NCBI RefSeq assembly: GCF_003100395.1
Contig: NZ_CP029210.1
Coordinates: forward strand, 3,472,001 to 3,536,000
Origin: Aquabacterium olei
GTDB taxonomy: Bacteria > Pseudomonadota > Gammaproteobacteria > Burkholderiales > Burkholderiaceae_C
DNA: 64,000 nucleotides
Reading direction: 5' to 3'
In this document: positions 55,459-64,000 of the stretch, piece after piece
Position numbering within the stretch: the first letter of the stretch is position 1
Layout of the letters: every line of letters starts with the position of its first letter
Translations under genes and position numbers: made by a program
The notes under the pieces: model-generated
The model's database searches: none
The model's input: the letters and a program-made list of their open reading frames with translations, nothing else
Told to the model about the DNA's origin: nothing

Positions 55459-56883
55459 TTACTCGCGGGTCACCCGCAAGACCTCTTCCAGCGAGGTCAC
55501 GCCCTCGGACACCAGGCGGTCGCCGTCGTCGCGCATGGTCTTCATGCCGTGGCGCTGGGCGTGATCGAAGAGCGTCGCCTCGGCCGCCTGCGCGTGGATC
55601 AGCGCACGCAACTCGTCGTCGGCCACCATCAATTCATAGACCCCCGTGCGACCCTTGTAGCCGCTCATGCCGCACTCGGGGCAGCCCACCGGGTGCCAGC
55701 GGCCCTGCTCGTCCTCGCGCTTGCAGTGCACGCACAGCTTGCGCACCAGGCGCTGGCCCAGCACGCCCAGCAGCGAGCTCGACAGCAGGAAGGGCTCGAT
55801 GCCCATGTCGGTCAGGCGGGTGACGGCGCTGGGCGCGTCGTTGGTGTGCAGCGTGGCCAGCACCAGGTGGCCGGTGAGCGAGGCCTGCACGGCGATCTGG
55901 GCGGTCTCGAAGTCGCGGATTTCACCGATCATGATGACGTCCGGGTCCTGGCGCAGGATGGCGCGCAGGGCTTTGGCAAACGTCAGCTCGATCTTCGCGT
56001 TGACCTGGGTCTGGCCGATGCCGGGCAGCTCGTATTCGACCGGGTCTTCCACGGTCAGCACGTTGGTCGTGGCGGCATCGACCGTGCTCAGGCCCGCATA
56101 CAGCGTCGTCGTCTTGCCCGAGCCGGTGGGGCCCGTCACCAGCACGATGCCGTGCGGCTGGCGCAGCAGGCGCTTGAACTGCGCCAGCGACTCGCCACTC
56201 ATGCCCAGCGATTCCAGCGTGAACTTGCTGGTGTCGCCCTTGTCCAGAATCCGCAGCACCGCACGTTCGCCATGCGCCGAGGGCAGCGTCGACACCCGCA
56301 CGTCCACCGCACGGCCGCCAATGCGCAGGCTGATGCGACCGTCCTGCGGCAGGCGTTTCTCGGAGATGTCGAGCTCGGCCATGATCTTCAGGCGCGAGAT
56401 CAGCGCAGCGTGCAGCGCCCGGTTGGGCTGCACCACCTCGCGCAGCGTGCCGTCGACCCGGAAGCGCACCGCCGAAGAGCGCTCGTAGGGTTCGATGTGG
56501 ATGTCGGAGGCGCCGTCCTTCGCGGCCTGCGTCAGCAGCGCGTTCAGCATCCGGATGATGGGGGCGTCGTTGCTGGACTCCAGCAGGTCTTCCACCGCGG
56601 GCAGGTCCTGCATCATCCGGGACAGGTCGACGGCGCTTTCGACCTCGCCGACCACCGCCGCCGCACTGCCCTCGCCGGCCGCATAGGCCACGGCGATGCG
56701 TTGATTCAGCGCATCCGCAGCCTCCAGCTCGATCGCGTGCACGACAAAGCGCCGCATCACTTCGGACAGCGCCGACGGCGACACGCCAGGACTGGCCCAC
56801 AGCGTCGCGCGGGTGTCGCCTACCTCGAGCAGCAGGCCCTGGGCCCGGGCAAAGGCATACGGAAGGGGATGGCGTGCGCCCAT
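55459..56883 (-). CDS. gspE: Type II secretion ATPase GspE
   Basis: A 474-residue secretion ATPase. Walker A GPTGSGKTTT is at residues 251-260. The Asp box LTVEDPVEYELPGIGQTQV, Walker B-like RQDPDVIMIGEIRDFETAQIA and the His box LVLATLHTNDAPSAVTRL follow. The zinc-binding CVHCKREDEQ... CPECG site is present. The N-terminal GspL-binding part is shorter than in Vibrio, as is usual in Burkholderiales. Powers pseudopilus assembly. Confidence 0.96.
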   Translation of the reverse strand: MGARHPLPYAFARAQGLLLEVGDTRATLWASPGVSPSALSEVMRRFVVHAIELEAADALNQRIAVAYAAGEGSAAAVVGEVESAVDLSRMMQDLPAVEDLLESSNDAPIIRMLNALLTQAAKDGASDIHIEPYERSSAVRFRVDGTLREVVQPNRALHAALISRLKIMAELDISEKRLPQDGRISLRIGGRAVDVRVSTLPSAHGERAVLRILDKGDTSKFTLESLGMSGESLAQFKRLLRQPHGIVLVTGPTGSGKTTTLYAGLSTVDAATTNVLTVEDPVEYELPGIGQTQVNAKIELTFAKALRAILRQDPDVIMIGEIRDFETAQIAVQASLTGHLVLATLHTNDAPSAVTRLTDMGIEPFLLSSSLLGVLGQRLVRKLCVHCKREDEQGRWHPVGCPECGMSGYKGRTGVYELMVADDELRALIHAQAAEATLFDHAQRHGMKTMRDDGDRLVSEGVTSLEEVLRVTRE

Positions 56884-56898
56884 GTCAGTGTCTCCGGG

Positions 56899-59172
56899 TC
56901 ACCGCGTGCCGGTTGCGGGGGCCGCAGGCTGCGGGGCGAGCTTGGGTGCGTAGCGCGAATCCGGCGGGATCACCACCGTGGGCGGCGGCGCGTTCGGGTC
57001 GTCCAGCGGCTGGCGCACCGACGGCATGGTCAGCTCGCTGCTGAACTTCAGCGGGTCCATCACCGGGGCCTCGCGCACCTGCAGCACGGCATTGGGCGAC
57101 GGGGCCACGTCCGCCTGGCGCTGGCGCATGTAGTCATAGCGGTTGAGCGTGACCTCGTTGCTGGCGTCCTGCGAGCGCAGCACCACCGGCCGCAGGAAGA
57201 CCATCAGGTTGGTCTTGCTGCGCGAGCGCGACTTGCTCTTGAACAGATTGCCCACGACCGGGATGTCGGCCAGCAGCGGCACCTGCGACTCGTCGTTGCC
57301 GTACTGGTCCTTCAGCAACCCGCCCAGGATCAGCGTCTGCCCATCGTCGACCACGACGGTGGTCTCGATCGAGCTCTTGGTCGTGGTCGGCCCCTGGGCC
57401 GAGCTGACGGATTCGACGTCCGACTTTTCCTGGAACACGGTCATGCGCACCGTGCCGCCCTCGCCCACCTGGGGCTTCACGCGCAGGGTCAGGCCCACGT
57501 CGCGGCGTTCGATCGTGGTGAAGGGGTTGACGGAGCCGGAGCTCGAGGTGGCCCCGTTGGTGTACTGACCCGTCACGAAGGGCACGTTGCGGCCCACGAC
57601 GATCTTGGCCTCCTCGTTGTCCAGCGCCACCATGTTGGGCTTGGACAGGATGTTGGCGTCGGCCTTGGTTTCCAGGAAGGTGGCCAGTGCGCCGAGGTTG
57701 TAGGTGCCATCGGACATCTTGTGCAGATAGCCGACGTTGAAGCCACTGAGGCTGGCCACCGCCGAGCGCGACGCACCGGCCAGCGAGAACAGGCCCGGCA
57801 CACTGCCGGCCGCCAGGCTGGTGCCCACGCCCACGATGTTGTTGGTGCCCGTTGCCGCGGCCCACTGGAAGCCCGCTTCGGCCAGCTTGTTCTCGTTGAC
57901 CTCGACGATCATGGCCTCGATGTAGATCTGGGCCCGGCGTCCGTCGAGCTGGTCGATCACCGAGCGCAGCTGGCGATACAGCGCATCCGTGCCGGTGATG
58001 ATGAGCGAGTTGGTGCTCGGGTCGGCCTGGATGAAGCCGCCCGTGGAGGGCTGGGCCGAGGCCGCCACCGGCGACGTCGACTGCGCAGAGCCGCCACCGG
58101 CCGCCGTGCCGCTGCCCACACCACCCAGGCCGCCTGTGCCCGTCTGCGCGGCCGTCGACACCGGGGTGCCCACCGCGCCACCGGTGCCGCCCAAGGAACC
58201 GCCGCCGCTGGTGCCGCCGCCCGCGCCCGGGAAAGCGGCGCGCAGCACCTGGGCCAGCTTCACCGCATCGGCGTTGCGCAAGTAGACGACATGGATGCCG
58301 CTGCCACCCAGGCCACTGGTGCCCGGGCGATCCAGCCGCTGAATCAGGTTGCGAACCAGCCCCATGCGGGCCGCATTGGGCGCGCGCACCATCAGCGTGT
58401 TGGTGCGTGCATCGGCCATCACCAGCGTGCTCTGGCCGCCGGCCGCCCCGGCCCCCGGCGCCCCGGTCGCGCTGTTGTCGGCCAGCTTCTGCACCACGGG
58501 CGCCAGGTCGGCCGCAATCGCGTACTGCAGCGAAATGGCCTCCATGTCGGTGGCCTGCGGCACGTCGAGCGCCGCAATCATCTGCCCGATGCGCTTGAGG
58601 TTGTCCGCGTAGTCCGTGATCACCAGCGTGTTGGAGCCGGGGTTCGCGTTGATCGTGTTGTTCGGGCTGATCAGCGGGCGCAGCACGGCCACCAGGTTGT
58701 TGGCGTTCTCGTACTGGATGCGGAAGATCTGCGTGAGCACCACATCGCCCTGCCGCTTGACGGTGCCGACGTCGACCGTGCCGGTCTGCAGCTTGGCTTC
58801 GGCCTCGGGCACCACCTTGAGCAGGCCCTGCACCTCGACCACGGCAAAGCCCTGGCCGCGCAGCGCCGCCAGGAAGTTCAGGTAGGCCTCACGCGGTGTG
58901 AGCGGCTGCTCGCTGTACAGCGTGATCGTGCCCTTCACGCGCGGGTCGACCATGATCTGCCGGTCGGTGATGGCCGCCATCGCGCGCGCGACGCCTTCGA
59001 TCTCGGCGTTGACGAAGTTCAGCGTCACCGAGGGGGGCGCCTTCTGTGCGGCCCCTTGCGGCGCAGCGTGGGCCAGACCGACCGGGAGCAACCCGCCCGG
59101 GCCGAGGCCCACGGCCAGGGCGGCGATCAGCGCCGTCGCACGGGGACGGGTCAGCAGGTGGGGTTTCTTCAT
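56899..59172 (-). CDS. gspD: Type II secretion outer-membrane secretin GspD
   Basis: A 757-residue secretin. It has a signal peptide of about 35 residues, the N0-N3 periplasmic domains (SVTLNFVNAEIEGVARAMAA; VLRPLISPNNTINANPGSNT), a Gly/Ser-rich insert in N3 (about residues 320-370) and the secretin domain with VPLLADIPVVGNLFKSKSRS and LMVFLRPVVLRSQD. It forms the outer-membrane channel. No typical lipobox was seen at its start. It lies 15 bases before gspE and is close to gspN upstream. Confidence 0.95.
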   Translation of the reverse strand: MKKPHLLTRPRATALIAALAVGLGPGGLLPVGLAHAAPQGAAQKAPPSVTLNFVNAEIEGVARAMAAITDRQIMVDPRVKGTITLYSEQPLTPREAYLNFLAALRGQGFAVVEVQGLLKVVPEAEAKLQTGTVDVGTVKRQGDVVLTQIFRIQYENANNLVAVLRPLISPNNTINANPGSNTLVITDYADNLKRIGQMIAALDVPQATDMEAISLQYAIAADLAPVVQKLADNSATGAPGAGAAGGQSTLVMADARTNTLMVRAPNAARMGLVRNLIQRLDRPGTSGLGGSGIHVVYLRNADAVKLAQVLRAAFPGAGGGTSGGGSLGGTGGAVGTPVSTAAQTGTGGLGGVGSGTAAGGGSAQSTSPVAASAQPSTGGFIQADPSTNSLIITGTDALYRQLRSVIDQLDGRRAQIYIEAMIVEVNENKLAEAGFQWAAATGTNNIVGVGTSLAAGSVPGLFSLAGASRSAVASLSGFNVGYLHKMSDGTYNLGALATFLETKADANILSKPNMVALDNEEAKIVVGRNVPFVTGQYTNGATSSSGSVNPFTTIERRDVGLTLRVKPQVGEGGTVRMTVFQEKSDVESVSSAQGPTTTKSSIETTVVVDDGQTLILGGLLKDQYGNDESQVPLLADIPVVGNLFKSKSRSRSKTNLMVFLRPVVLRSQDASNEVTLNRYDYMRQRQADVAPSPNAVLQVREAPVMDPLKFSSELTMPSVRQPLDDPNAPPPTVVIPPDSRYAPKLAPQPAAPATGTR

Positions 59173-59175
59173 GCC

Positions 59176-60099
59176 TTATCCGATCGAAATGACAGACCGG
59201 TCGCCTTCGCGCCGACCGATGATGTTCAACAAGTTGTCGAGCGCGCCTTGCTCGGCCGGGGTGGCCCGGGCTTCACCCCGGAAACGCAGGCCACCGGCTC
59301 CGCTGCTGCCTTGACCACTCAGCTGCAGCGCGCCGTCCAGCGTGGACAGCGCCATCTGCAGCTGGCCCTGCGGGTCGGCCTGCACGTCCAGGCGGTAGGA
59401 GCCCAGCCGGGCCAGCGTCGTGACCCGTGAAGAGACGTTGTCGAGCGACACCGACGCACGCCCCTCCACCCGCAGGCGCCCACGCACCCATTGCAGGGTC
59501 AGGGCCTGCGTATCCAGGCGCAGCACGCCGCCCAGCTCCAGCGTGTTCCACGGCGTGCCCAGCCCGCTCAGCCAGGCCGCCGGCCAGTGGCCCACCGCGC
59601 CGGTGTCGCGCGGGGTGGGGGCGCCCGCGTCCTGCAGCAGCACGCGGGCCTGCGCGCCGCCCCAGCCGGGCCGGATCTGCACCAGCACCGGCACCGGCAT
59701 GCAGCAATCCTGCTGCAGCTTCAACTGCAGCCCGGTGAAGGTGGGCCGCAGCGTCCATGTGAGGCGACCGGGCAGCGCACGGGCGTCGCGGCTGCCTGGC
59801 CCGCCCGTCAGCACCGCCACGGCGTCGCCCTGCCACACCGTGCCGCGCGACTCGGCCAGCAGCAGGCGGCCGTCGGTGCCACTCAGCACGGCCTGCGCGA
59901 GCCAGGGCGCGGGCGCACAGGCCACGATGCCGAGCACGGCCCCCACCACCGCGCCCCAGACGCCCCAGCGGCGCCCGGCCTTGCGCATGTTCTCCCACCG
60001 CGCCACTTCCAGCGTGGACTCGAGCCAGCGGGTCGTGAGGGCGCTCGCCCCCTTGAACCAGACGGGGCGGCGGCGACGGAAGGAGGACAGCCAGGCCAT
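59176..60099 (-). CDS. gspN: Type II secretion protein GspN
   Basis: A 307-residue GspN, an accessory inner-membrane protein. A membrane helix lies at about residues 45-65 (VWGAVVGAVLGIVACAPAPW), followed by a periplasmic domain with GRLTWTLRPTFTGLQLKL and the C-terminal LDGALQLSGQGSS. Its N-terminal tail before the helix is long and basic. It sits between gspM and gspD, the usual Burkholderiales position. Its exact role is not known in detail; it is not always required. Confidence 0.88.
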   Translation of the reverse strand: MAWLSSFRRRRPVWFKGASALTTRWLESTLEVARWENMRKAGRRWGVWGAVVGAVLGIVACAPAPWLAQAVLSGTDGRLLLAESRGTVWQGDAVAVLTGGPGSRDARALPGRLTWTLRPTFTGLQLKLQQDCCMPVPVLVQIRPGWGGAQARVLLQDAGAPTPRDTGAVGHWPAAWLSGLGTPWNTLELGGVLRLDTQALTLQWVRGRLRVEGRASVSLDNVSSRVTTLARLGSYRLDVQADPQGQLQMALSTLDGALQLSGQGSSGAGGLRFRGEARATPAEQGALDNLLNIIGRREGDRSVISIG

Positions 60100-60117
60100 G
60101 GGGGGTTCGTCCTGCCG

Positions 60118-60636
60118 TCAGCGAGCGGCCGGCCCGGGCACCAGGGCCACGACGACGTTGCCGGCGTACTGGCCGGGGCGGGTCTGGTTCAGCGTGGCTT
60201 CGAGCGGGCGCACGCGGGCGCCCGCCCGGGCCTCTTCCAGCCACGTGGCCAGCGCCTCGCCCGACACGCTTTCGAGCACGAGCGTCGCGCGATCGCCCTG
60301 CACCATCAGGCGAGCCCCAGGGCCCAGTCGATCACTGGCCGCGCGCAAGGCGGCTTCGGCCTGGGCGGGCGGCACGGGCGGTCGGTTGCGCAGGGCCTGG
60401 GCCTCGTCGGCCAGCCGCCGCATCTCGTCGAGCTGCAACCCCAGCTCGCGTTGCTGCACCGGGGTCTGCTCCAGGGTGCGCCAGGCCGGGCGGATGCCGA
60501 TCAGCACGAGCAGCGCAAGCGCGGCCAGCCACAGGGCGGCGGTGACCAGCCGGCGCTCGCGCACCGCCATGGTGGCCCAACGGGCCTCGATGGTCTGGCG
60601 AAGGCCCTGGAAAGAAGAAGCGTCGATCGAAGCCAT
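60118..60636 (-). CDS. gspM: Type II secretion protein GspM
   Basis: A 172-residue GspM. A short cytoplasmic tail is followed by one membrane helix (LVTAALWLAALALLVLIGI, about residues 29-48), a coiled-coil part and a C-terminal ferredoxin-like domain. It pairs with GspL, encoded 13 bases upstream, to form the inner-membrane platform. Low sequence conservation is usual for this family. Confidence 0.88.
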   Translation of the reverse strand: MASIDASSFQGLRQTIEARWATMAVRERRLVTAALWLAALALLVLIGIRPAWRTLEQTPVQQRELGLQLDEMRRLADEAQALRNRPPVPPAQAEAALRAASDRLGPGARLMVQGDRATLVLESVSGEALATWLEEARAGARVRPLEATLNQTRPGQYAGNVVVALVPGPAAR

Positions 60637-60649
60637 CAGAATTCCGTGG

Positions 60650-61918
60650 TCAGGCGCGCGGCGCGCGACGCACCGTCATGCGGGCAGCGCCCGGGTCCAG
60701 GTCCAGCTGAACGCCCGCGGCACCCAGGCGTTCGCGCAGGGCCTCCAGTTCGGTGGGCCCCCATCCCGGCGGCGCCGCCAGCGTGAGGCTGCTGCCGTCG
60801 TATTGAAGCGAGGCCGCAGGCTGATCGGCCGGCCAGGCGGTCGCCACCGCGCCCATCAGGGCCTCGAGGTCGTTGTCCCCCGGCTGCCCTGCCGCGGCGC
60901 GCAGCAGCTCGGTTTCCTTCTGCATCTGCACGGGCGCGTCGAGCACCACCTGCACCTGTGGATGCGCCTGCTTGAGCAGCTGCACCATCTCGACGCGCTT
61001 GCGCTGCACGTCGCGCTGCTGATGCCAGGCCCACAGATTGAGCCCCAGCACCTGCACCACCACCAGCGCCATCAGGCCGGCGCGCACGGGTCGCCACTGT
61101 GGGCTCATCACGCGCCGCCACTGGTCGCTCAAGGCATGCAGGCCCTTGCTGCGCGGCGTCAGCTCGAACTGCAGGATGTTCCACAACGAACGCGCTGCCT
61201 GCAGCAGGTGCTCGGCCGGCGTCTGCACGATCACCGGGCGCCCCAGCCAGCGCTCGGCCGGCGAGGCCACGGCAGGCGTCGCGAACCAGCGGGCGTCGTC
61301 CGGCAGGGGATCGGGCAGCAGCGCGCGCGCCATCGAGCCCTCCACCGGCCACGTGGCCACGCCATCGGGCGATGACCAGGTCAGGGCCATCTCGCCGGGG
61401 GTTTCGGCGCCCTCCACCCAGGTCTCACGCTCCTGGAAGTAGCCCGAGGCCGGCTCGTCCGGCCACACCGCTGGCACGACCCGGTCAATGCGCACCTTGG
61501 CCTTTTCCAGCGACATCATCAACCCGGTCAGCCAGGTGTGGTCGCAGGCGGCCACCCAGGTGGGCTGCCCGGCCTTGGCCAGCGGGGCGACCGCCAGATG
61601 CAGGTCATCCGGATCGTCGAGCAGGGCCTCTTCCAGCAGGCCGGCCAGCGCAGCACGCAGCCGCCCAGCCGGCGCCTTGGGCAAGGTGACGCGGTGCCAG
61701 CTCAGGTCCTGCGCCGGCATCACGGCCACCACGGTCTCGGCGCGCGGGAGCATGGGCGCCGCGCAATGGCCATGGCGCACCACCGAAACACCGTCGTTGC
61801 TCAGCACATAGCCGAACTCGCGCGGACCCGCCGCAGCGGGAGACACATCGGCGGCCTCCTGCTCGGCCTCGGTCCGCAGGCGCGCACGGGCTGGCAATTG
61901 AATGATCAGGAGGCTCAT
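60650..61918 (-). CDS. gspL: Type II secretion protein GspL
   Basis: A 422-residue GspL. The N-terminal cytoplasmic actin-like domain spans about residues 1-230 (SLLIIQLPARARLR; DLSWHRVTLPK), a membrane helix lies near residues 290-310 (LMALVVVQVLGLNLWAW), and a periplasmic ferredoxin-like domain ends the protein. It recruits GspE to the membrane. A 140-base gap separates it from gspK, the only sizeable gap in the visible gsp cluster. Confidence 0.9.
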   Translation of the reverse strand: MSLLIIQLPARARLRTEAEQEAADVSPAAAGPREFGYVLSNDGVSVVRHGHCAAPMLPRAETVVAVMPAQDLSWHRVTLPKAPAGRLRAALAGLLEEALLDDPDDLHLAVAPLAKAGQPTWVAACDHTWLTGLMMSLEKAKVRIDRVVPAVWPDEPASGYFQERETWVEGAETPGEMALTWSSPDGVATWPVEGSMARALLPDPLPDDARWFATPAVASPAERWLGRPVIVQTPAEHLLQAARSLWNILQFELTPRSKGLHALSDQWRRVMSPQWRPVRAGLMALVVVQVLGLNLWAWHQQRDVQRKRVEMVQLLKQAHPQVQVVLDAPVQMQKETELLRAAAGQPGDNDLEALMGAVATAWPADQPAASLQYDGSSLTLAAPPGWGPTELEALRERLGAAGVQLDLDPGAARMTVRRAPRA

Positions 61919-62058
61919 GCGGGACTGCGTCGTGAGGGCGAAATCAAAGAAACAGATCGCACCAGCATAGGTGCTTGCACATTGTAGGAGCGCCGAAATA
62001 GCACCCCTTTACGGATTGATACGTGGATGGCAGACGGTCGTCCCACTTCCCCCGCGAG
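61919..62058 (-). promoter_or_regulatory. Intergenic gap gspK-gspL, possible internal promoter
   Basis: A 140-base gap interrupts an otherwise packed operon. On the minus strand a TACAAT box lies at about 61982-61987, without a good -35 box at normal distance, and a hairpin with GCACC/GGTGC arms follows (about 61958-61973). The gap is less GC-rich than the genes. An internal promoter for gspL onward is plausible but not firm. Confidence 0.3.
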
Positions 62059-63084
62059 TCAAGGTCGGGTCTGCCCGGAGCCGCCGGACGGCTCCAGTCC
62101 CGAGAAGCGCGTCTGGTAGCGCACGAGCACGTCCATGCCGACGCGCTGCACCAGGTGGCGCTGCTCGATGACGTTGTCCTCCAGCCGCAGGCGACCACGT
62201 ACCTCGAAGAAGTCCGAGTTCACCCGCAGCCGCGAGAAATCCATCCCCGTGGTGACGCCCAGCGCCCGCCCCACGTCGCCCGTGTCCTTGAAGGCGGCGC
62301 GCTGGCGGGCCTGCACCAGACGCTCCGCACTGGCCAGGTCCAGCCGTTCGACCACCGCGGCGATCACCTCCTTGGGCGCGGTGTTGGCGTTCACGCCGGT
62401 CGCGTCGGGCAGCACCGTCAGATACGGGCGCAGGCGTTCGACCGTGGCCGCATCCAGCCCCAGCCACACCAGCTGGTCGACCGACTGGGGCATCAGGGCC
62501 GCCTGGGCCAGGCCGCTCTCGCCACCCAGCCGTGCCAGCATGGCCGGATCGGCCGATTGCTGCGCCAGCCAGGCGCGTCGATAGCTGGCCGCCAGACCAT
62601 CGCCCAGCGATGGCGGCAGCCCCAGCGTCTCGCACAAGCGGCGCAGCACGGCCGTTTCCTGCGGATCGAGTTCGCCGTTGCCATCCACGACGTTGCGCAG
62701 GTTGTAGCGCGAGGTGGCGTCCTCCACCCGGCCGGACAGGAAAGCCTCCGGGGCATCGTCGGTGTTGGCGTTGTCCACCGCCAGGAAGGTGGAGAGCCGC
62801 GCCTCCGCCAGCGGCGTGGCCCAGGCCTCACCCAGGTGATCGGCGCCACCGTTGCGGGCGTCTTCGCGCAGGATCAGCCGCGCCCAGTCCAGCGCGCCGC
62901 TGAGCACCCACATGGCCTGGGCGCGCACCCGTTCTGCGCCCTCCACCTGCACCGCCCGCCACTGCTGCCACACCATCGACGCCGCAAACGTGGCCACCAG
63001 CGTGACGATCACCATGGCCATCAGCAAGGCTGCCCCGCGCTGGGCAGGGCGCGTGGCGGGGGCGCGATGGGGACGGGTGCGCAT
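62059..63084 (-). CDS. gspK: Type II secretion minor pseudopilin GspK
   Basis: A 341-residue GspK. The prepilin-like N-terminus RGAALLMAMVIVTLVATFAA lacks the Glu5 of major pseudopilins, as expected for GspK. The large globular insert typical of GspK follows, with YNLRNVVDGNGELDPQE and VNANTAPKEVIAAV. The ATG at 63084 is given; a GTG at 63093, directly after the gspJ stop, is an alternative. It forms the pseudopilus tip with GspI and GspJ. Confidence 0.92.
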   Translation of the reverse strand: MRTRPHRAPATRPAQRGAALLMAMVIVTLVATFAASMVWQQWRAVQVEGAERVRAQAMWVLSGALDWARLILREDARNGGADHLGEAWATPLAEARLSTFLAVDNANTDDAPEAFLSGRVEDATSRYNLRNVVDGNGELDPQETAVLRRLCETLGLPPSLGDGLAASYRRAWLAQQSADPAMLARLGGESGLAQAALMPQSVDQLVWLGLDAATVERLRPYLTVLPDATGVNANTAPKEVIAAVVERLDLASAERLVQARQRAAFKDTGDVGRALGVTTGMDFSRLRVNSDFFEVRGRLRLEDNVIEQRHLVQRVGMDVLVRYQTRFSGLEPSGGSGQTRP

Positions 63085-63093
63085 CACGACCAC

Positions 63094-63789
63094 TCAGTTC
63101 GGTTGCGGCGCCAGCATGACGTCGCGTTGCAGCCGGCCACTCTGCCCGCTGCCTTCTTCAAACACCATCTGCAGGCGCACGGCCTCGGGCAGCTGCTGCC
63201 GCAGCACCGTCGGCGCACTGGCGCCCTCGGCCGCCACCGGCGCCGCCGCCACATTGCCCGTGGACTGGCAGTTCGTCAGCGACCCATTGCGGAAACAGAA
63301 CACCTGCCACTGCGCGACGCCGCGCAAGGCCGTCAGCGCGCCGGGCTCGGTGCCCTGCAGCTGATACGTCGTCTGCCATGCCTGCTTCAGCTCGCCCACG
63401 CGCACGGCAGGCGGGCTGGCCCAGCGCACCCAGCGCCCGCTGCGCAGCACCCAGGCCACCACCTGCACGCCCGCGGAGTGCCGGCGCGTCAACCGCATCG
63501 TGCCGCCGTCGTACTCCAGCCCGGGCACCACCTGGGTGTCGAGCACCTGGGCCATGTCGGCCTCCCACTGCACCATCACCGACTGCAGACGCAGCGTGCG
63601 GCGCAGGTTGTCGTCGGCCACGGTCCGGGCCGAGCTGATGGCGTCCAGCCCCTTCCATGCGGTGGCCGCCAGCACCGACAGAATCATCAGCGAGACCAGC
63701 ACCTCTACCAACGTGAACCCCTGCGCACGCGCATGCGCCGCCGACACGGCGCCGGAGCGGGCAGAAGAGGGGCGGTGGGCAAAGGACAT
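63094..63789 (-). CDS. gspJ: Type II secretion minor pseudopilin GspJ
   Basis: A 231-residue GspJ. The prepilin cleavage and helix motif QGFTLVEVLVSLMILSVLAA is at about residues 23-42, with Glu5 of the mature protein present. WKGLDAISSARTV and QWEADMAQVLDTQVVPGLEY are typical of the family. It lies directly before gspK and 11 bases after gspI. Confidence 0.93.
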   Translation of the reverse strand: MSFAHRPSSARSGAVSAAHARAQGFTLVEVLVSLMILSVLAATAWKGLDAISSARTVADDNLRRTLRLQSVMVQWEADMAQVLDTQVVPGLEYDGGTMRLTRRHSAGVQVVAWVLRSGRWVRWASPPAVRVGELKQAWQTTYQLQGTEPGALTALRGVAQWQVFCFRNGSLTNCQSTGNVAAAPVAAEGASAPTVLRQQLPEAVRLQMVFEEGSGQSGRLQRDVMLAPQPN

Positions 63790-63800
63790 CGGGATCGGGC

Positions 63801-64000
63801 TCAGAACCGCGGCAGGATGGTTGACAGCCGCACGATGGGCTGGTTCGACTCATCGAGCACCTGCGCATCGACGCGTCGGAAGTTGAGGTTCGGTGTGGGG
63901 CGGACCACGAGGCGGCCGGGCAGCGTGCGGCCCATCTGCTGACACGCGAAGTCGCTGTCGCCGACGGGCGGGAACAGGCGTGACAGCTTCATCGCGGTCA
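63801..64000 (-). CDS. gspI: Type II secretion minor pseudopilin GspI, C-terminal fragment
   Basis: The last 66 residues of a protein running off the right edge. The end PTPNLNFRRVDAQVLDES and VRLSTILPRF is the conserved C-terminus of GspI pseudopilins. The frame is open to the window edge and the gene is followed by gspJ in the normal order, so the rest of the cluster (gspH, gspG and perhaps gspC) probably lies beyond 64,000. Confidence 0.88.
   Translation of the reverse strand, partial: TAMKLSRLFPPVGDSDFACQQMGRTLPGRLVVRPTPNLNFRRVDAQVLDESNQPIVRLSTILPRF

Noticed and set aside
55111..59430. A 1439-codon open frame on the plus strand opposite gspF, gspE and gspD
   Set aside because: The same composition effect. 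Its product is repetitive Arg/His/Gly/Asp-rich sequence, whereas the minus strand encodes recognisable secretion proteins.

Overview
The window is high-GC, densely coded DNA from a Gram-negative bacterium. A type II secretion (Gsp) cluster, a beta-type porin, PEP-CTERM proteins, GTP-dependent PEP carboxykinase and many Liv-type and acyl-CoA genes together suggest Burkholderiales (Betaproteobacteria), in the Comamonadaceae/Sphaerotilaceae-like range. This placement is inferred from gene content. No rRNA, tRNA, insertion sequence, phage gene or CRISPR array was seen.

Region 1 (1-21,804) is an apparently complete catabolic island for cyclohexanecarboxylate (CHC). A minus-strand run of about 13 kb reads badH, badI, aliB, aliA, badK, gcdH, etfB, etfA, livH, livM, livG, livF, a livK-like binding protein and a porin. 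It supplies predicted uptake, CoA activation, ring desaturation, hydration, oxidation, ring opening to pimeloyl-CoA, and the electron carrier. A badR-type MarR gene lies divergent from it. A divergent LysR gene and a plus-strand operon pimF-pimB-pimC-pimD-gcdH follow, carrying pimeloyl-CoA to glutaryl-CoA, crotonyl-CoA and acetyl-CoA. Both control regions contain GTCAA/TTGAC inverted repeats. No benzoyl-CoA reductase and no pimA ligase is present, so the substrate is more likely an alicyclic acid than benzoate.

Region 2 (21,820-32,487) holds a TetR regulator divergent from an AidB-like acyl-CoA dehydrogenase, a PEP-CTERM protein, the DbpA helicase, a transglutaminase-like protein, a DUF427 protein, a cupin, a TerC membrane protein, a 62-residue protein, a BaiN/HI0933-type flavoprotein and a chemoreceptor.

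Region 3 (32,519-37,680) is a three-gene SMC-like (MukFEB/MksFEB/JetABC-type) condensin operon that ends in a terminator. No MksG/JetD nuclease gene follows.

Region 4 (37,824-53,336) contains a secreted pectinacetylesterase/Notum-like hydrolase, a LysE exporter, a B12-type radical SAM protein with an unusual C-x4-C-x2-C cluster motif, a second PEP-CTERM protein and pckG with a long leader. It also has a tungstate/molybdate-like ABC operon whose ATPase has lost most catalytic motifs, a MOSC protein, a 5'-nucleotidase, a Lon-like AAA ATPase without a protease domain, and a 7TM hybrid histidine kinase.

Region 5 (53,437-64,000) has a LuxR-type response regulator followed by the gsp operon in transcription order I (partial), J, K, L, M, N, D, E, F, running off the right edge.
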